A stretch of 64,000 nucleotides of DNA. Origin: Paenibacillus brasilensis. GTDB lineage: Bacteria; Bacillota; Bacilli; Paenibacillales; Paenibacillaceae. The stretch covers positions 3,903,501 to 3,967,500 of the forward strand of contig NZ_CP045298.1 of the NCBI RefSeq assembly GCF_009363115.1, written 5' to 3'. Below, piece by piece: positions 18,337 through 26,829 of this stretch. Both the position numbers and the translations under genes were made by a program. The notes below the pieces were generated by a model, which saw only the letters and a list, made by a program, of their open reading frames with translations, did not search any database and was not told where the DNA came from. Position 1 is the stretch's first letter. Each line of letters starts with the position of its first letter.

Positions 18337-19272
18337 TCAAACCCAGTCCTTCTTGCGGAAAATGCAGAACATACTGACACCTAGCGCCACCATAATACCT
18401 ATGACAACAAAATAACCATAACGTGTATGAAGCTCAGGCATATTTTCGAAATTCATCCCATATATTCCGGTAATAACCGTCAATGGCATAAATACGGTCG
18501 TAATTGCCGTGAACACGCGCATAATTTCGTTAGCACGGTTGGCGATACTGGATTGATAAGCTTCTCGAAGGTTACCCATCAAGTCGCGATAAGTTTCGAA
18601 AGTCTCCGAAATTTTCACAGCATTTTCATAAATGTCGCTAAAGTATTTTTGCAATTGATCGTCGATGAGTCGTAAATCTCGTTTGTTCAGGGTGTTAATG
18701 ACTTCCTTTTGCGGGCCCAGCACTCTTTTCAGCCACAGAATCTCACTGCGCAAGCCGATGATTTCATTCAAATGCGACTTTTTCGTATGCATTAGAATAT
18801 CTTCTTCCAGCTTTTCAATGCGAACTTCAATCCGGTCACCAACCAAAAAATAATTATCAACAATCAAGTCGATCAACAGATACATAAAGCGGTCCGGCTG
18901 GCTTACTTCTTGCTCCCAAAGCATAGGCTTAAGGGTGCGAAGCTCATTGATTTTTTGCTTGGTCACCGTAATGATAAAATGACGGCCGAGAAAAATGTTC
19001 AAAGCACGCAAAAATATTTCTTCATCATCAAAACGAATACTGTTTACAACGATAAAATAATGGCTTTCATAAATTTCAATCTTCGGGCGCTGCTCTTCTT
19101 CACTCAAACAGTCCTCGACCGCAAGATCATGCATGGAGAATAAAGGCTGGAGCACTGCCAGATCATCGACATCAGCATCAATCCAATAAAAGCCTTCTGC
19201 TGGTGCAGTAAGCGCCATTTCAATTTCTTCGACAGGGGTAAAAACCCCGTTGTTTACCAAACGGATTTTCAT
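18337..19272 (-). CDS. corA: CorA-family divalent cation (Mg2+) transporter
   Basis: 311 residues: a large N-terminal cytoplasmic domain, a long helix, and two C-terminal membrane segments with the selectivity motif YGMNF at the end of the first. The final basic KKD tail is typical. It forms a pentameric Mg2+/Co2+ channel. The ATG at 19272 has AAGGAG eight bases upstream; an in-frame GTG at 19281 would lie on that site. The gene is preceded by an unusually long structured leader, annotated separately, that can hide this ribosome binding site. Confidence 0.94.
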   Translation of the reverse strand: MKIRLVNNGVFTPVEEIEMALTAPAEGFYWIDADVDDLAVLQPLFSMHDLAVEDCLSEEEQRPKIEIYESHYFIVVNSIRFDDEEIFLRALNIFLGRHFIITVTKQKINELRTLKPMLWEQEVSQPDRFMYLLIDLIVDNYFLVGDRIEVRIEKLEEDILMHTKKSHLNEIIGLRSEILWLKRVLGPQKEVINTLNKRDLRLIDDQLQKYFSDIYENAVKISETFETYRDLMGNLREAYQSSIANRANEIMRVFTAITTVFMPLTVITGIYGMNFENMPELHTRYGYFVVIGIMVALGVSMFCIFRKKDWV

Positions 19273-19596
19273 ATTTGTCACTCCTTATGCTCCGTCGCAA
19301 CGGAAATACGTGTACCTTAAGCATAAGGAATGGACTCAGTTAGCCAGTTAGCCGGTTCGGGTAAGCGTGCATTCCCATCAAAAGCCGAGGGCTTTTGGAG
19401 CATGCAGAGCCTGGCGTCCCGTCTTTCGGCAAGCTGAAGTCATTCCTATGCTGTTGTTCAGGGATCGCCGCCTATTCGGACTCGGGTCGCCTTCCATTCC
19501 GGATTCACCTCACAAATGTTCTTTTTTAGGTTGCCACAGTATCGCAGAAAACACTCAAAATTTGCACTGTTGCTCTATATTTATGCCTATTAGCAC
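19273..19596 (-). promoter_or_regulatory. Structured corA leader, candidate riboswitch of unknown class
   Basis: About 320 nt of untranslated leader (from the inferred start near 19596). A 9-bp perfect inverted repeat, TCCTTATGC (19282-19290) and GCATAAGGA (19321-19329), covers the corA ribosome binding site; its loop holds a small TCCG/CGGA hairpin. The same arm, extended to GCATAAGGAATG (19321-19332), can instead pair with CATTCCTATGC (19441-19451): 11 pairs with one bulge. The two pairings exclude each other. Further helices are CAAAAGCC/GGCTTTTG (19379-19397) and GGCGTCCCG/CGGGTCGCC (19413-19421 with 19483-19491). I could not match it to M-box, ydaO or yybP-ykoY consensus sequences from memory. 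Confidence 0.65.
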
Positions 19597-19602
19597 TTGT
19601 AT

Positions 19603-19631
19603 AGTATAACGCTCGGCCTACGGCCTTTCAA
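19603..19631 (-). promoter_or_regulatory. Sigma-A type promoter of corA
   Basis: Read on the minus strand: TTGAAA (19626-19631), 17 bases, TATACT (19603-19608). This places the start near 19596 and implies the long leader. Confidence 0.7.
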
Positions 19632-19828
19632 GCGCAAAATCATGGGCTGAATCAGCAGCAATGACAAGAGCTTCAATGATAAGAGTAGGATGATTTAACC
19701 TATGGAAAAGGCAGACAAAATGTGAATGAAGGACACAAATTTACAAGTCCCATCTTGACGAAGCCCAGCCGATGCATTAAAGTGTTTAAAAAAAAGAACT
19801 TTGTGAACCTAAAATGAATATAGCGAAA
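19632..19828. other. Gene-free spacer between corA promoter and S-box
   Basis: No supported gene. It must contain the promoter of the metA transcript: TAAAAT at 19810-19815 is a possible -10, but no convincing -35 is seen. Confidence 0.45.
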
Positions 19829-20008
19829 TCTTATCAAGAGCAGGTGGAGGGACTAGCCCGATGATACCCGGCAACCGACGATTCTAATCGCACGGTGCTA
19901 ATTCTTGCAGGACGTGCGCTTTGTATAAAAGCGTACTGCCCTGACAGATGAGAGAGGCGCATATGGATACAAATATGACCTTTCTCTAACTGAGAAAGGT
20001 CTTTTTAT
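19829..20008 (+). promoter_or_regulatory. SAM-I (S-box) riboswitch with terminator
   Basis: The conserved S-box core is visible: CTTATCAAGAGCAGGTGGAG, GACTAGCCC, CCCGGCAACC, then GTGCTAATTC, CTGC and GATGAGAG closing P1. A Rho-independent terminator follows, GACCTTTCTC/GAGAAAGGTC (19977-20000), then TTTTTATT. The 3' side of P1, GAGAGAGG, can pair with the CCTTTCTC arm as antiterminator. High S-adenosylmethionine should stop transcription before metA. Confidence 0.95.
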
Positions 20009-20069
20009 TATATGCCCGGCATCTCAACAGACGATTTTCGCAAAACTTACCGAACAAGGAGTGAGTTAT

Positions 20070-20987
20070 ATGCCGATTAAGATTCCGGACACACTACCTG
20101 CCAAGGAAGTGCTGGAGGGCGAAAATATTTTCGTAATGGATGAAAGCCTGGCCTATCACCAGGATATTCGTCCGTTGCGCATCGCCATTTTGAATTTGAT
20201 GCCTACAAAAGAGACAACAGAAACCCAACTGTTGCGACTGGTCGGCAATACCCCGCTGCAAGTAGACGTTACATTGGTACACATGAAGTCCCATGTATCC
20301 AAAAATACATCACAAGAATATTTGAATATGTTTTATAAAACGTTTGACGAGATCAAGAACAGCCGTTTTGACGGCATGATTATTACGGGCGCCCCGGTAG
20401 AACAGCTTGAGTTTGAAGATGTGAACTACTGGGAAGAAATCCAGCAAATTTTTGAATGGACGAAAACACATGTCACTTCGACCATGCATATCTGTTGGGC
20501 CTCACAGGCAGGTCTATACCACCATTTCGGTGTTCCCAAATACGGACTCGACTTCAAATGCTTTGGTGTATTTCCACACACGGTTATTAAGCCTAAGGTG
20601 AAGCTGTTACGCGGCTTCGATGAACTTTTTTATGCTCCTCATTCCCGGCATACAGAGGTTCGACGGGAGGATATTGATCGCATTGCCGAATTAGAGGTTT
20701 TATCCGAATCCGAGGAAGCCGGCGTGTATCTGGTCGCCACGTGTGATGGTAAACAAATTTTTGTAACTGGTCATTCTGAATATGATCCGCTCTCGCTGAA
20801 ATGGGAATACGATCGTGATGTGGCCAAAGGATTGGATATTGAAGTCCCCAAAAACTATTTTCCCAATGATGACCCTGAACGCACACCGCCCTCTATATGG
20901 CGTGCGCATGCCAATTTATTATTTTCTAATTGGCTTAACTATTATGTATACCAAGAAACACCTTACGATATCGGGCCCCAGATTTAA
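20070..20987 (+). CDS. metA: Homoserine O-acetyltransferase (MetA type)
   Basis: 305 residues beginning [11 protein letters not shown], the usual MetA start. It activates homoserine for methionine synthesis. The nucleophile cysteine is in ICWASQAG and the catalytic His/Glu region is [17 protein letters not shown]. In [12 protein letters not shown] the residue known to set acyl specificity (Glu rather than Gly) is Glu, which in this family goes with acetyl-CoA, not succinyl-CoA. AAGGAG is eight bases before the ATG at 20070; the GTG at 20061 overlaps it. Controlled by the upstream S-box. Confidence 0.94.
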   Translation: MPIKIPDTLPAKEVLEGENIFVMDESLAYHQDIRPLRIAILNLMPTKETTETQLLRLVGNTPLQVDVTLVHMKSHVSKNTSQEYLNMFYKTFDEIKNSRFDGMIITGAPVEQLEFEDVNYWEEIQQIFEWTKTHVTSTMHICWASQAGLYHHFGVPKYGLDFKCFGVFPHTVIKPKVKLLRGFDELFYAPHSRHTEVRREDIDRIAELEVLSESEEAGVYLVATCDGKQIFVTGHSEYDPLSLKWEYDRDVAKGLDIEVPKNYFPNDDPERTPPSIWRAHANLLFSNWLNYYVYQETPYDIGPQI

Positions 20988-21112
20988 AAAGGGGCTTAAA
21001 CTTTACCTTACCGCAGTAACACCTTGCAGTAGTGAAGCAGTATAGTGTTTGATTATCCATTTGTGTAGCGTAGGTTACAACATCCAATATGGAAGTTAAT
21101 GGGAGGGTTCAT

Positions 21113-22291
21113 ATGAGTGAGAAGCAGTGGAAAATCGAAAGCAGATTGGCGCAGATCGGTTCAGTAGAAGAGCCAGTAACCGGGGCTATTAATTATCCGA
21201 TTTATCAAGCTACGGCGTTCCGCCATCCTCGTCTAGGTCAAAGCACAGGTTTTGATTACATTCGGACGACCAATCCGACGCGAAAGATACTGGAAGAGGC
21301 TTCAGCTGCATTGGAATCTGGTGATGCAGGCTTTGCATGCAGTTCCGGCATGGCGGCGCTGCAAACGGTGTTTGCTTTATTTGGACAGGGAGATCATCTC
21401 ATCGTATCGTTGGATCTCTATGGCGGGACATATCGTTTGCTGGAGCGCATTTTATCTAAATTCGGTGTGACGGCAAGTTATGTGGATACAAACGATCTTG
21501 AAGCACTCCAACAGTCATGCCGACCGAATACTAAAGCTGTATTCATAGAAACGCCTACGAACCCATTGATGATGATTACTGATATTCGAGCGGTGGCTGA
21601 ATGGGCATCACAACGTAAGTTGCTTACCATTGTAGACAATACGTTGCTAACACCATATTTCCAGCGTCCCTTGGAACTGGGTGCCGATATTGTGGTACAT
21701 AGCGCAACCAAATATTTGGGTGGACACAATGATGTACTGGCAGGTTTGATCGTAACCAAGGGCAGAGAGCTGTCGGACGAAATTTCCTTCCTTCATAATT
21801 CTATAGGAGCTGTGCTTTCCCCAAGCGACAGCTACCAATTAATGAAGGGCATGAAAACGCTGGCGTTGCGTATGGATCGGCATGAGCATAATGCGACGGT
21901 ACTTGCTAACTATTTATTGACCCACCCTGCAGTGGCGGAAGTATTTTATCCGGGGCTCGAAGGTCATCCGGGTCGTGAGATACAAAACAAACAATCCAGC
22001 GGCAACACAGGTATTTTCTCCTTTAAATTAAAGGATGCTCGCTATGTGGAGCCCTTGCTTCGTCACATTAAGTTGATTGCCTTTGCCGAAAGTCTGGGCG
22101 GGGTGGAATCGCTGATGACCTATCCTGCGGTGCAGACACATGCCGATATACCAGCAGAAATTCGGGATGCAGTGGGGGTAGATGACAGGCTGCTGCGTTT
22201 CTCAGTAGGTATCGAGCATACAGACGATTTAATTGAAGATTTGCGTTCGGCCTTAGAAGCGGCACGTCAAGAAGTTGAAGGAGGGGAGTAG
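21113..22291 (+). CDS. metI: Cystathionine gamma-synthase / O-acetylhomoserine thiolyase
   Basis: 392-residue Cys/Met metabolism PLP enzyme. The PLP lysine lies in HSATKYLGGH, with FDYIRTTNPTR and the glycine-rich SSGMAAL upstream. Joins acetylhomoserine with cysteine (or sulfide) to cystathionine (or homocysteine). GGGAGGG supports the ATG at 21113 rather than the open frame from 21089. It follows metA by 125 bases without a clear terminator and is followed after 2 bases by metC, so the three probably share S-box control. Confidence 0.92.
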   Translation: MSEKQWKIESRLAQIGSVEEPVTGAINYPIYQATAFRHPRLGQSTGFDYIRTTNPTRKILEEASAALESGDAGFACSSGMAALQTVFALFGQGDHLIVSLDLYGGTYRLLERILSKFGVTASYVDTNDLEALQQSCRPNTKAVFIETPTNPLMMITDIRAVAEWASQRKLLTIVDNTLLTPYFQRPLELGADIVVHSATKYLGGHNDVLAGLIVTKGRELSDEISFLHNSIGAVLSPSDSYQLMKGMKTLALRMDRHEHNATVLANYLLTHPAVAEVFYPGLEGHPGREIQNKQSSGNTGIFSFKLKDARYVEPLLRHIKLIAFAESLGGVESLMTYPAVQTHADIPAEIRDAVGVDDRLLRFSVGIEHTDDLIEDLRSALEAARQEVEGGE

Positions 22292-22293
22292 CA

Positions 22294-23472
22294 ATGATTG
22301 AGGATGCAAGGAAAATCGAGCAAGCTCTGATTAAGGAGCGGAAATTCGCTACCAAGCTGCTGCATTTTGGCTCTGAAATAGACAGTGTAACAGGAGCTTC
22401 TAGTGTTCCCATCTATCAGGCTTCTACCTTTCACCATCATGATATCTTTAACCCACCACAGCATGACTATAGCCGTTCCGGTAATCCGACACGACAGGCT
22501 TTGGAAGACTATATCGCCCTCTTAGAAGGCGGAGCCAGAGGTTTTGCCTTTGCATCCGGCATGGCAGCCATTTCTACTGTATTTATGCTTCTGTCCGCTG
22601 GAGACCATGTCATTGTTTCGGAGGACGTATATGGAGGAACGTATCGACTGCTGACCTCTATACTGAAACGGATGAATATCGAAACGACCTTTGTCGATAT
22701 GACGGACATCAACCTTGTAAAAGAGGCCTTGCAGGACAATACAAAGGCTGTGTATATAGAAACCCCGTCCAATCCTACACTCAAAATTACTGATATAGCA
22801 GGATTAGCCTCTTGGGCACAGGACAATGGACTTTTGACGCTGCTGGACAATACGTTTATGACACCTTATTATCAGCGTCCGATTGAACAGGGGGTCGATA
22901 TTGTCCTGCACAGTGCGACCAAGTTTCTCGGTGGACACAGCGATGTGCTGGCAGGGCTTGCGGTAGCACGTACCGGATCGTTGGGAAGACAAATCAAGCA
23001 GCTCCAAAACGGGATGGGGACTGTGCTGGCCCCACAAGAGTCATGGTTGCTCATCCGCGGCATGAAGACGCTGGAAGCCCGGATGGCACACAGTGAAAAA
23101 AGCGCAGCAAAGCTTGCGAACTGGCTGAACGAGCGGGCCGATATTCAGGCAGTATACTATCCGGGGCTGGAGAATCATCCGGGGCGTGCTGTTCATGAGA
23201 GCCAATCCAGCGGCTACGGTGCCGTTATTTCCTTTGATGTAGGTTCTGGTGAGCGGGCAAAAGAAGTCCTCAGTCGTGTGCGTATTCCAATTGTTGCGGT
23301 GAGTTTGGGAGCTGTAGAAAGCATTCTGTCGTACCCGGCGATGATGTCACATGCGGCTATGCCGCATAGTGTACGTCTGGAGCGTGGAATTACGGACGGA
23401 CTACTTCGTTTCTCTGTAGGACTGGAGGATATTGACGACCTGATCAGCGATTTGAACGAAGCGCTACGCTAG
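22294..23472 (+). CDS. metC: Cystathionine beta-lyase
   Basis: 392-residue PLP enzyme of the same family as the preceding gene. Markers are YSRSGNPTRQALE, FASGMAAIS and the PLP lysine in HSATKFLGGHSDVLAG. Cleaves cystathionine to homocysteine. GAAGGAGGGG is within the end of metI, consistent with tight co-translation. The metI-metC order is the one known from Bacillus. A terminator follows. Confidence 0.92.
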   Translation: MIEDARKIEQALIKERKFATKLLHFGSEIDSVTGASSVPIYQASTFHHHDIFNPPQHDYSRSGNPTRQALEDYIALLEGGARGFAFASGMAAISTVFMLLSAGDHVIVSEDVYGGTYRLLTSILKRMNIETTFVDMTDINLVKEALQDNTKAVYIETPSNPTLKITDIAGLASWAQDNGLLTLLDNTFMTPYYQRPIEQGVDIVLHSATKFLGGHSDVLAGLAVARTGSLGRQIKQLQNGMGTVLAPQESWLLIRGMKTLEARMAHSEKSAAKLANWLNERADIQAVYYPGLENHPGRAVHESQSSGYGAVISFDVGSGERAKEVLSRVRIPIVAVSLGAVESILSYPAMMSHAAMPHSVRLERGITDGLLRFSVGLEDIDDLISDLNEALR

Positions 23473-23539
23473 AGCATCAGTACCACAGCAGCATCTTGGC
23501 GTTTACATGCAAAGGAAGCGAATTATGTAAAGTCCTAAA

Positions 23540-23577
23540 CAGCAAGTTTCCAGTATTTCAGGAGGCTTGCTGTTTTC
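23540..23577 (+). terminator. Terminator of met operon
   Basis: CAGCAAG (23540-23546) pairs with CTTGCTG (23566-23572), followed by TTTTCT. Confidence 0.8.
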
Positions 23578-23750
23578 TATAGCATGACATGAAGAACAGT
23601 GTGAAAAAACGCATATTTCTCAAGGTGAAAAGCAGAAAGAAGCGGGAATAAGTATGGTTCCTTACCTAAAGATATGTTAGTATTATCAATAGGTTTTACT
23701 ATGTTAAATAGCACAGACAACATACAAGGCTAGTCATGAACATACATTAC

Positions 23751-23825
23751 GGCAGGGTTGAACGCAGGTTTGTGAAAGCATTCTCGTTCATAAGTCCTGT
23801 CTTTCATTTCGTCGCCCTGTGAAAG
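23751..23825 (+). promoter_or_regulatory. Possible structured leader of mqnC
   Basis: In the 370-base gap before mqnC, CAGGG (23753-23757) can pair with CCCTG (23815-23819), enclosing CAGG..TGAA (23765-23775) with TTCA..CCTG (23787-23799). Alternatively CTTTC (23801-23805) pairs with GAAAG (23821-23825) next to the AAGGAGG. Suggestive only; the helices are short. Confidence 0.3.
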
Positions 23826-23841
23826 CGAAGGAGGATACACC

Positions 23842-24975
23842 ATGAGTGTAATCGACCATATTTTAGATAAAGCCCTGCGCGGCGAACGCCTGAATTTAGA
23901 GGATACCGTTGCTTTGTTCGAATCAGACGAGGTAGAGAAAATCGGTCATGCGGCGAATAAAGTCATGAATCGCATGCATCCGAATCCTGTAAAAACCTTC
24001 GTCATTGGACGAAATATTAACTACACGAACGTGTGCGACGTATATTGTCGTTTTTGTGCTTTTTACCGCAGACCGGGTTCAGATGAAGGTTACGTTCTAC
24101 CGGATGAGGTCATCTTTCAGAAGATCAAGGAAACGCAGGATGTAGGAGGCACCGAGATTCTGATGCAAGGCGGTGTAAATCCGAATCTGCCGTTCAGTTA
24201 TTATACAGATTTGCTGAAAGCCATTAAGGAGCGTTTTCCTGATATTACGATGCACTCCTTCTCGCCGGCTGAAATTCATAAGATGAAAGAAAAATCCGGC
24301 CTTTCCATGGAAGATACCATTCGGGCCATTCATGAGGCTGGACTGGATTCATTGCCAGGTGGAGGCGGAGAGATTTTGGATGATCGCACACGCCGCAAAA
24401 TCAGTCGTCTCAAAGGCTCGTGGCGTGATTGGATGGATGTGATGCAAACGGCCCACAAGGTGGGTATGAACACGACTGCTACGATGGTTATCGGCTTTGG
24501 CGAATTGATGGAGGAGCGAGCGCTGCATTTGCTGCGTGTTCGTGATGCTCAGGACGAATGTATTGAAAATAAATATAATTCTGAAGGATTTTTGGCCTTT
24601 AGTCCTTGGACCTTCCAACCAGATAACACAAATCTGAAGAAGGAGCGCCAGACGCCAGAGGAATATTTGAAAACTGTTGCAATCAGTCGCCTTGTATTGG
24701 ATAACATCAAGCATATTCAGTCCTCGTGGGTAACCATGGGACCCGAAATCGGCAAAAAATCGCTATACTACGGCTGCGATGATTTTGGTAGCACAATGAT
24801 TGAGGAAAACGTCGTTTCCGCCGCAGGCGCAACGTATAAAGTCAACATCGAGTCCATTTTACAGTTGATCCGCGAGACCGGTCACATTCCGGCACAACGT
24901 AATACCCGTTATGATATTATTCGTACTTTTGACAGTGCCAGCAGTATTGAACATGACTTTATTATGCAAAATTAA
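23842..24975 (+). CDS. mqnC: Cyclic dehypoxanthinyl futalosine synthase (radical SAM)
   Basis: 377 residues. The motif NYTNVCDVYCRFCAFYRRPG contains the radical-SAM cysteines CxxxCxxC with the FCAFYR sequence typical of MqnC; GGTEILMQGGVNP and LPGGGGEILDD follow in the family order. It closes the dehypoxanthine futalosine ring in the futalosine route to menaquinone. MqnE is related, but the NINYTN lead-in favours MqnC. No other mqn gene is in this window. A strong terminator follows. Confidence 0.9.
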   Translation: MSVIDHILDKALRGERLNLEDTVALFESDEVEKIGHAANKVMNRMHPNPVKTFVIGRNINYTNVCDVYCRFCAFYRRPGSDEGYVLPDEVIFQKIKETQDVGGTEILMQGGVNPNLPFSYYTDLLKAIKERFPDITMHSFSPAEIHKMKEKSGLSMEDTIRAIHEAGLDSLPGGGGEILDDRTRRKISRLKGSWRDWMDVMQTAHKVGMNTTATMVIGFGELMEERALHLLRVRDAQDECIENKYNSEGFLAFSPWTFQPDNTNLKKERQTPEEYLKTVAISRLVLDNIKHIQSSWVTMGPEIGKKSLYYGCDDFGSTMIEENVVSAAGATYKVNIESILQLIRETGHIPAQRNTRYDIIRTFDSASSIEHDFIMQN

Positions 24976-25005
24976 GAATACATCCGTTCATATTTCGTAA
25001 TCATT

Positions 25006-25062
25006 AAAAACGCTTATCTATCATTAATCCGTGTAGAGGGATTATGTAGATAAGCGTTTTTT
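25006..25062 (+). terminator. Strong terminator after mqnC
   Basis: AAAACGCTTATCTA (25007-25020) pairs with TAGATAAGCGTTTT (25047-25060), with a nested AATCC/GGATT. T-rich 3' side. Confidence 0.9.
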
Positions 25063-25231
25063 GAATTGCAGGCAATAAGCAAATGATTAAAGATATTATT
25101 TCAAACTAACGTTTCTGACATTTACGATAGAATATACGCTAAAAAAAAGGGGTATACGGATTTTATGGTGGAGACAAAATCAAAATATTTCACTTAAAAA
25201 TCGGAGAATATGGTGGTATTTTTCTAAAGAC

Positions 25232-25259
25232 TTGATTTGTAGCGATATCTTAGTACAAT
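25232..25259 (+). promoter_or_regulatory. Promoter of arsR-like gene, leaderless
   Basis: TTGATT (25232-25237), 16 bases, TACAAT (25254-25259). The ATG of the arsR-like gene begins 7 bases after the -10, so transcription should start at or near the start codon. Confidence 0.55.
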
Positions 25260-25265
25260 GGTTTT

Positions 25266-25556
25266 ATGACTAGTCGAAAAATAATAAATGATGAGCTCAG
25301 AGTCAAAATATTTAAGGCGTTAGCTGATGAAACAAGATTGGACATCATTCGAGCTCTATACATCAGCAAGAATGAGATGAATTGTGGAGAAGTCGGACAC
25401 ATTCGCGATACTACGAAATCGAATACTTCGTATCACTTGCGTACTTTAAAGGAGGCGAAATTGATCAAGGTACGAAAAGAAGCTCAAGCGAAGTATATGA
25501 GCATCGATTTGGAGACATTTCAAACTTACTTACCCGGATTTCTGGATACTTTGTAG
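25266..25556 (+). CDS. ArsR-family transcriptional regulator
   Basis: 96-residue winged helix protein: FKALADETRLDIIRAL followed by TTKSNTSYHLRTLKEAKLIKVRKEAQAKYMSID in sequence order, the ArsR/SmtB core. The usual metal-binding cysteine cluster of ArsR (ELCVCDL) is missing; only one cysteine stands at the equivalent helix (MNCGEVGH), so a non-metal signal is likely. No ribosome binding site precedes the ATG. It sits 72 bases before an MFS gene, with an inverted repeat between them, so it likely regulates that exporter. Confidence 0.88.
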   Translation: MTSRKIINDELRVKIFKALADETRLDIIRALYISKNEMNCGEVGHIRDTTKSNTSYHLRTLKEAKLIKVRKEAQAKYMSIDLETFQTYLPGFLDTL

Positions 25557-25578
25557 AAAGAAATTCTTTTTTTCTTCA

Positions 25579-25610
25579 TTAGTTCAGTAATATTTGAACT
25601 ATAGAACTAA
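25579..25610. promoter_or_regulatory. Candidate ArsR operator
   Basis: Two overlapping perfect inverted repeats: AGTTCA (25581-25586) with TGAACT (25595-25600), and TTAGTTC (25579-25585) with GAACTAA (25604-25610). They lie between the arsR-like gene and the MFS gene. Confidence 0.5.
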
Positions 25611-25628
25611 CTACAAAGGGTGAATAGA

Positions 25629-26810
25629 ATGATCAAATTAACTGCTTTATTTTTCCTCATCATGTTTGTTATCGGTACGGATACGTTTTTGATTTCTCCG
25701 CTCATCCCTACTCTTCAGAACTTGTTTCATATCCCGACCGAATATTCCGGTTGGATGGTGGGGGCTTATGCTTTAGGTTATGCCATTTTTGCACTGATTG
25801 CTGGACCGCTTTCCGATGGATGGGATCGCAAAAAAGTAATGCTTTCCGGCATGGTCTGCTTCTCGGTTTCAACCATGTTATGCGGTTTTGCCACAGGCTT
25901 TTGGTCGATGTTCTTCTTCCGTTTTTTAGCCGGAGTCAGCGCAGCATTTACGGCGCCTCAAGTCTGGGCCTCGATCCCTGCTCTGTTTCCAACGTCAAAA
26001 ATCGCCAAAATATCAGGAATCGTCATGGCAGGCTTGGCTGCTTCCCAAGCGTTCGGCATCCCTATTGGAAGTCTGCTTGCCTCAACCCATTGGTATTATC
26101 CTTTTTTTACAATCGGTGCATGTGCATTATTGGTAGCAGTACTCATCTTCTATGCTTTGCCCGAAATGAAACCGAATCAAGGCCAAGAAACCAAGACTCC
26201 GATTTTCAGTAGATACATCCCCTTATTGAATAGCCGAATGGCGAGAAAGGCTTTCCTCGCTCATTTCTTATTTCAATGTGGATTCTTTGCTGCCTTTTCT
26301 TTCATTGGAAAATGGGTGACGGATCGCTTTCACCTTTCCATTGATCAAGCGGGGTACGTGATGTTTTTTCTTGGTCTCGGGAATATAGTCGGGAGCTTCG
26401 GCGGTGCCTATGTGATCAAAACGTTAAACCGTTTCAATACGCTGGTTGTGGGCTTTCTTGTCTCTATCGCATGTTTTATTGTTTTGCCTCACTTGCCATC
26501 AGTTGCGGCTTTCGAAAGTGTTTACTTTTTCATATTCGTTAATATGGGGATCGCTTTCCCCCTAATATTGGGAATGCTGAATTCATTAAATCCGACCATC
26601 CGCGGCACGATCTCCAGCTTGGCCAATTCAATCATGTACGCTGCGACAACGCTCGGTTCTTGGGTCGCAGGCCTGATTTACGCGACTTTTAACGGTTTTT
26701 CCGCCGTAGGCATGTTTGCGGCTATATGCTTTGCCGGTTCGTTGTTATCTTTCATATTCAGCGGTATTTTGACCAGTCACGCGAAAACAAAGAAGGAGTT
26801 TGCATCATAA
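25629..26810 (+). CDS. MFS transporter (arabinose/drug efflux type)
   Basis: 393 residues with about 12 membrane segments. The loop 2-3 motif AGPLSDGWDRKKVMLSG and the segment MVGAYALGYAIFALI are those of DHA1-type exporters. AAAGGG favours the ATG at 25629 over the GTG at 25620. Paired with the ArsR-type regulator. A transposase gene begins 19 bases after its stop, and the end of the protein (TKKEFAS) looks natural, not interrupted. Confidence 0.9.
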   Translation: MIKLTALFFLIMFVIGTDTFLISPLIPTLQNLFHIPTEYSGWMVGAYALGYAIFALIAGPLSDGWDRKKVMLSGMVCFSVSTMLCGFATGFWSMFFFRFLAGVSAAFTAPQVWASIPALFPTSKIAKISGIVMAGLAASQAFGIPIGSLLASTHWYYPFFTIGACALLVAVLIFYALPEMKPNQGQETKTPIFSRYIPLLNSRMARKAFLAHFLFQCGFFAAFSFIGKWVTDRFHLSIDQAGYVMFFLGLGNIVGSFGGAYVIKTLNRFNTLVVGFLVSIACFIVLPHLPSVAAFESVYFFIFVNMGIAFPLILGMLNSLNPTIRGTISSLANSIMYAATTLGSWVAGLIYATFNGFSAVGMFAAICFAGSLLSFIFSGILTSHAKTKKEFAS

Positions 26811-26829
26811 ATGCATAGAAGAAATTCAT

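Noticed and set aside
19273-19596. M-box or ydaO (c-di-AMP) riboswitch before corA
   Set aside because: I looked for the conserved cores and found only scattered short similarities (for example CGAAAGACG and CCGAACCGGCTAAC), not the ordered motifs. Left as unclassified; a cmsearch would decide.
19367-19609. 80-codon open frame on the plus strand
   Set aside because: It lies opposite the corA leader, has no ribosome binding site and no recognisable protein pattern; the DNA is better explained by RNA structure on the minus strand.
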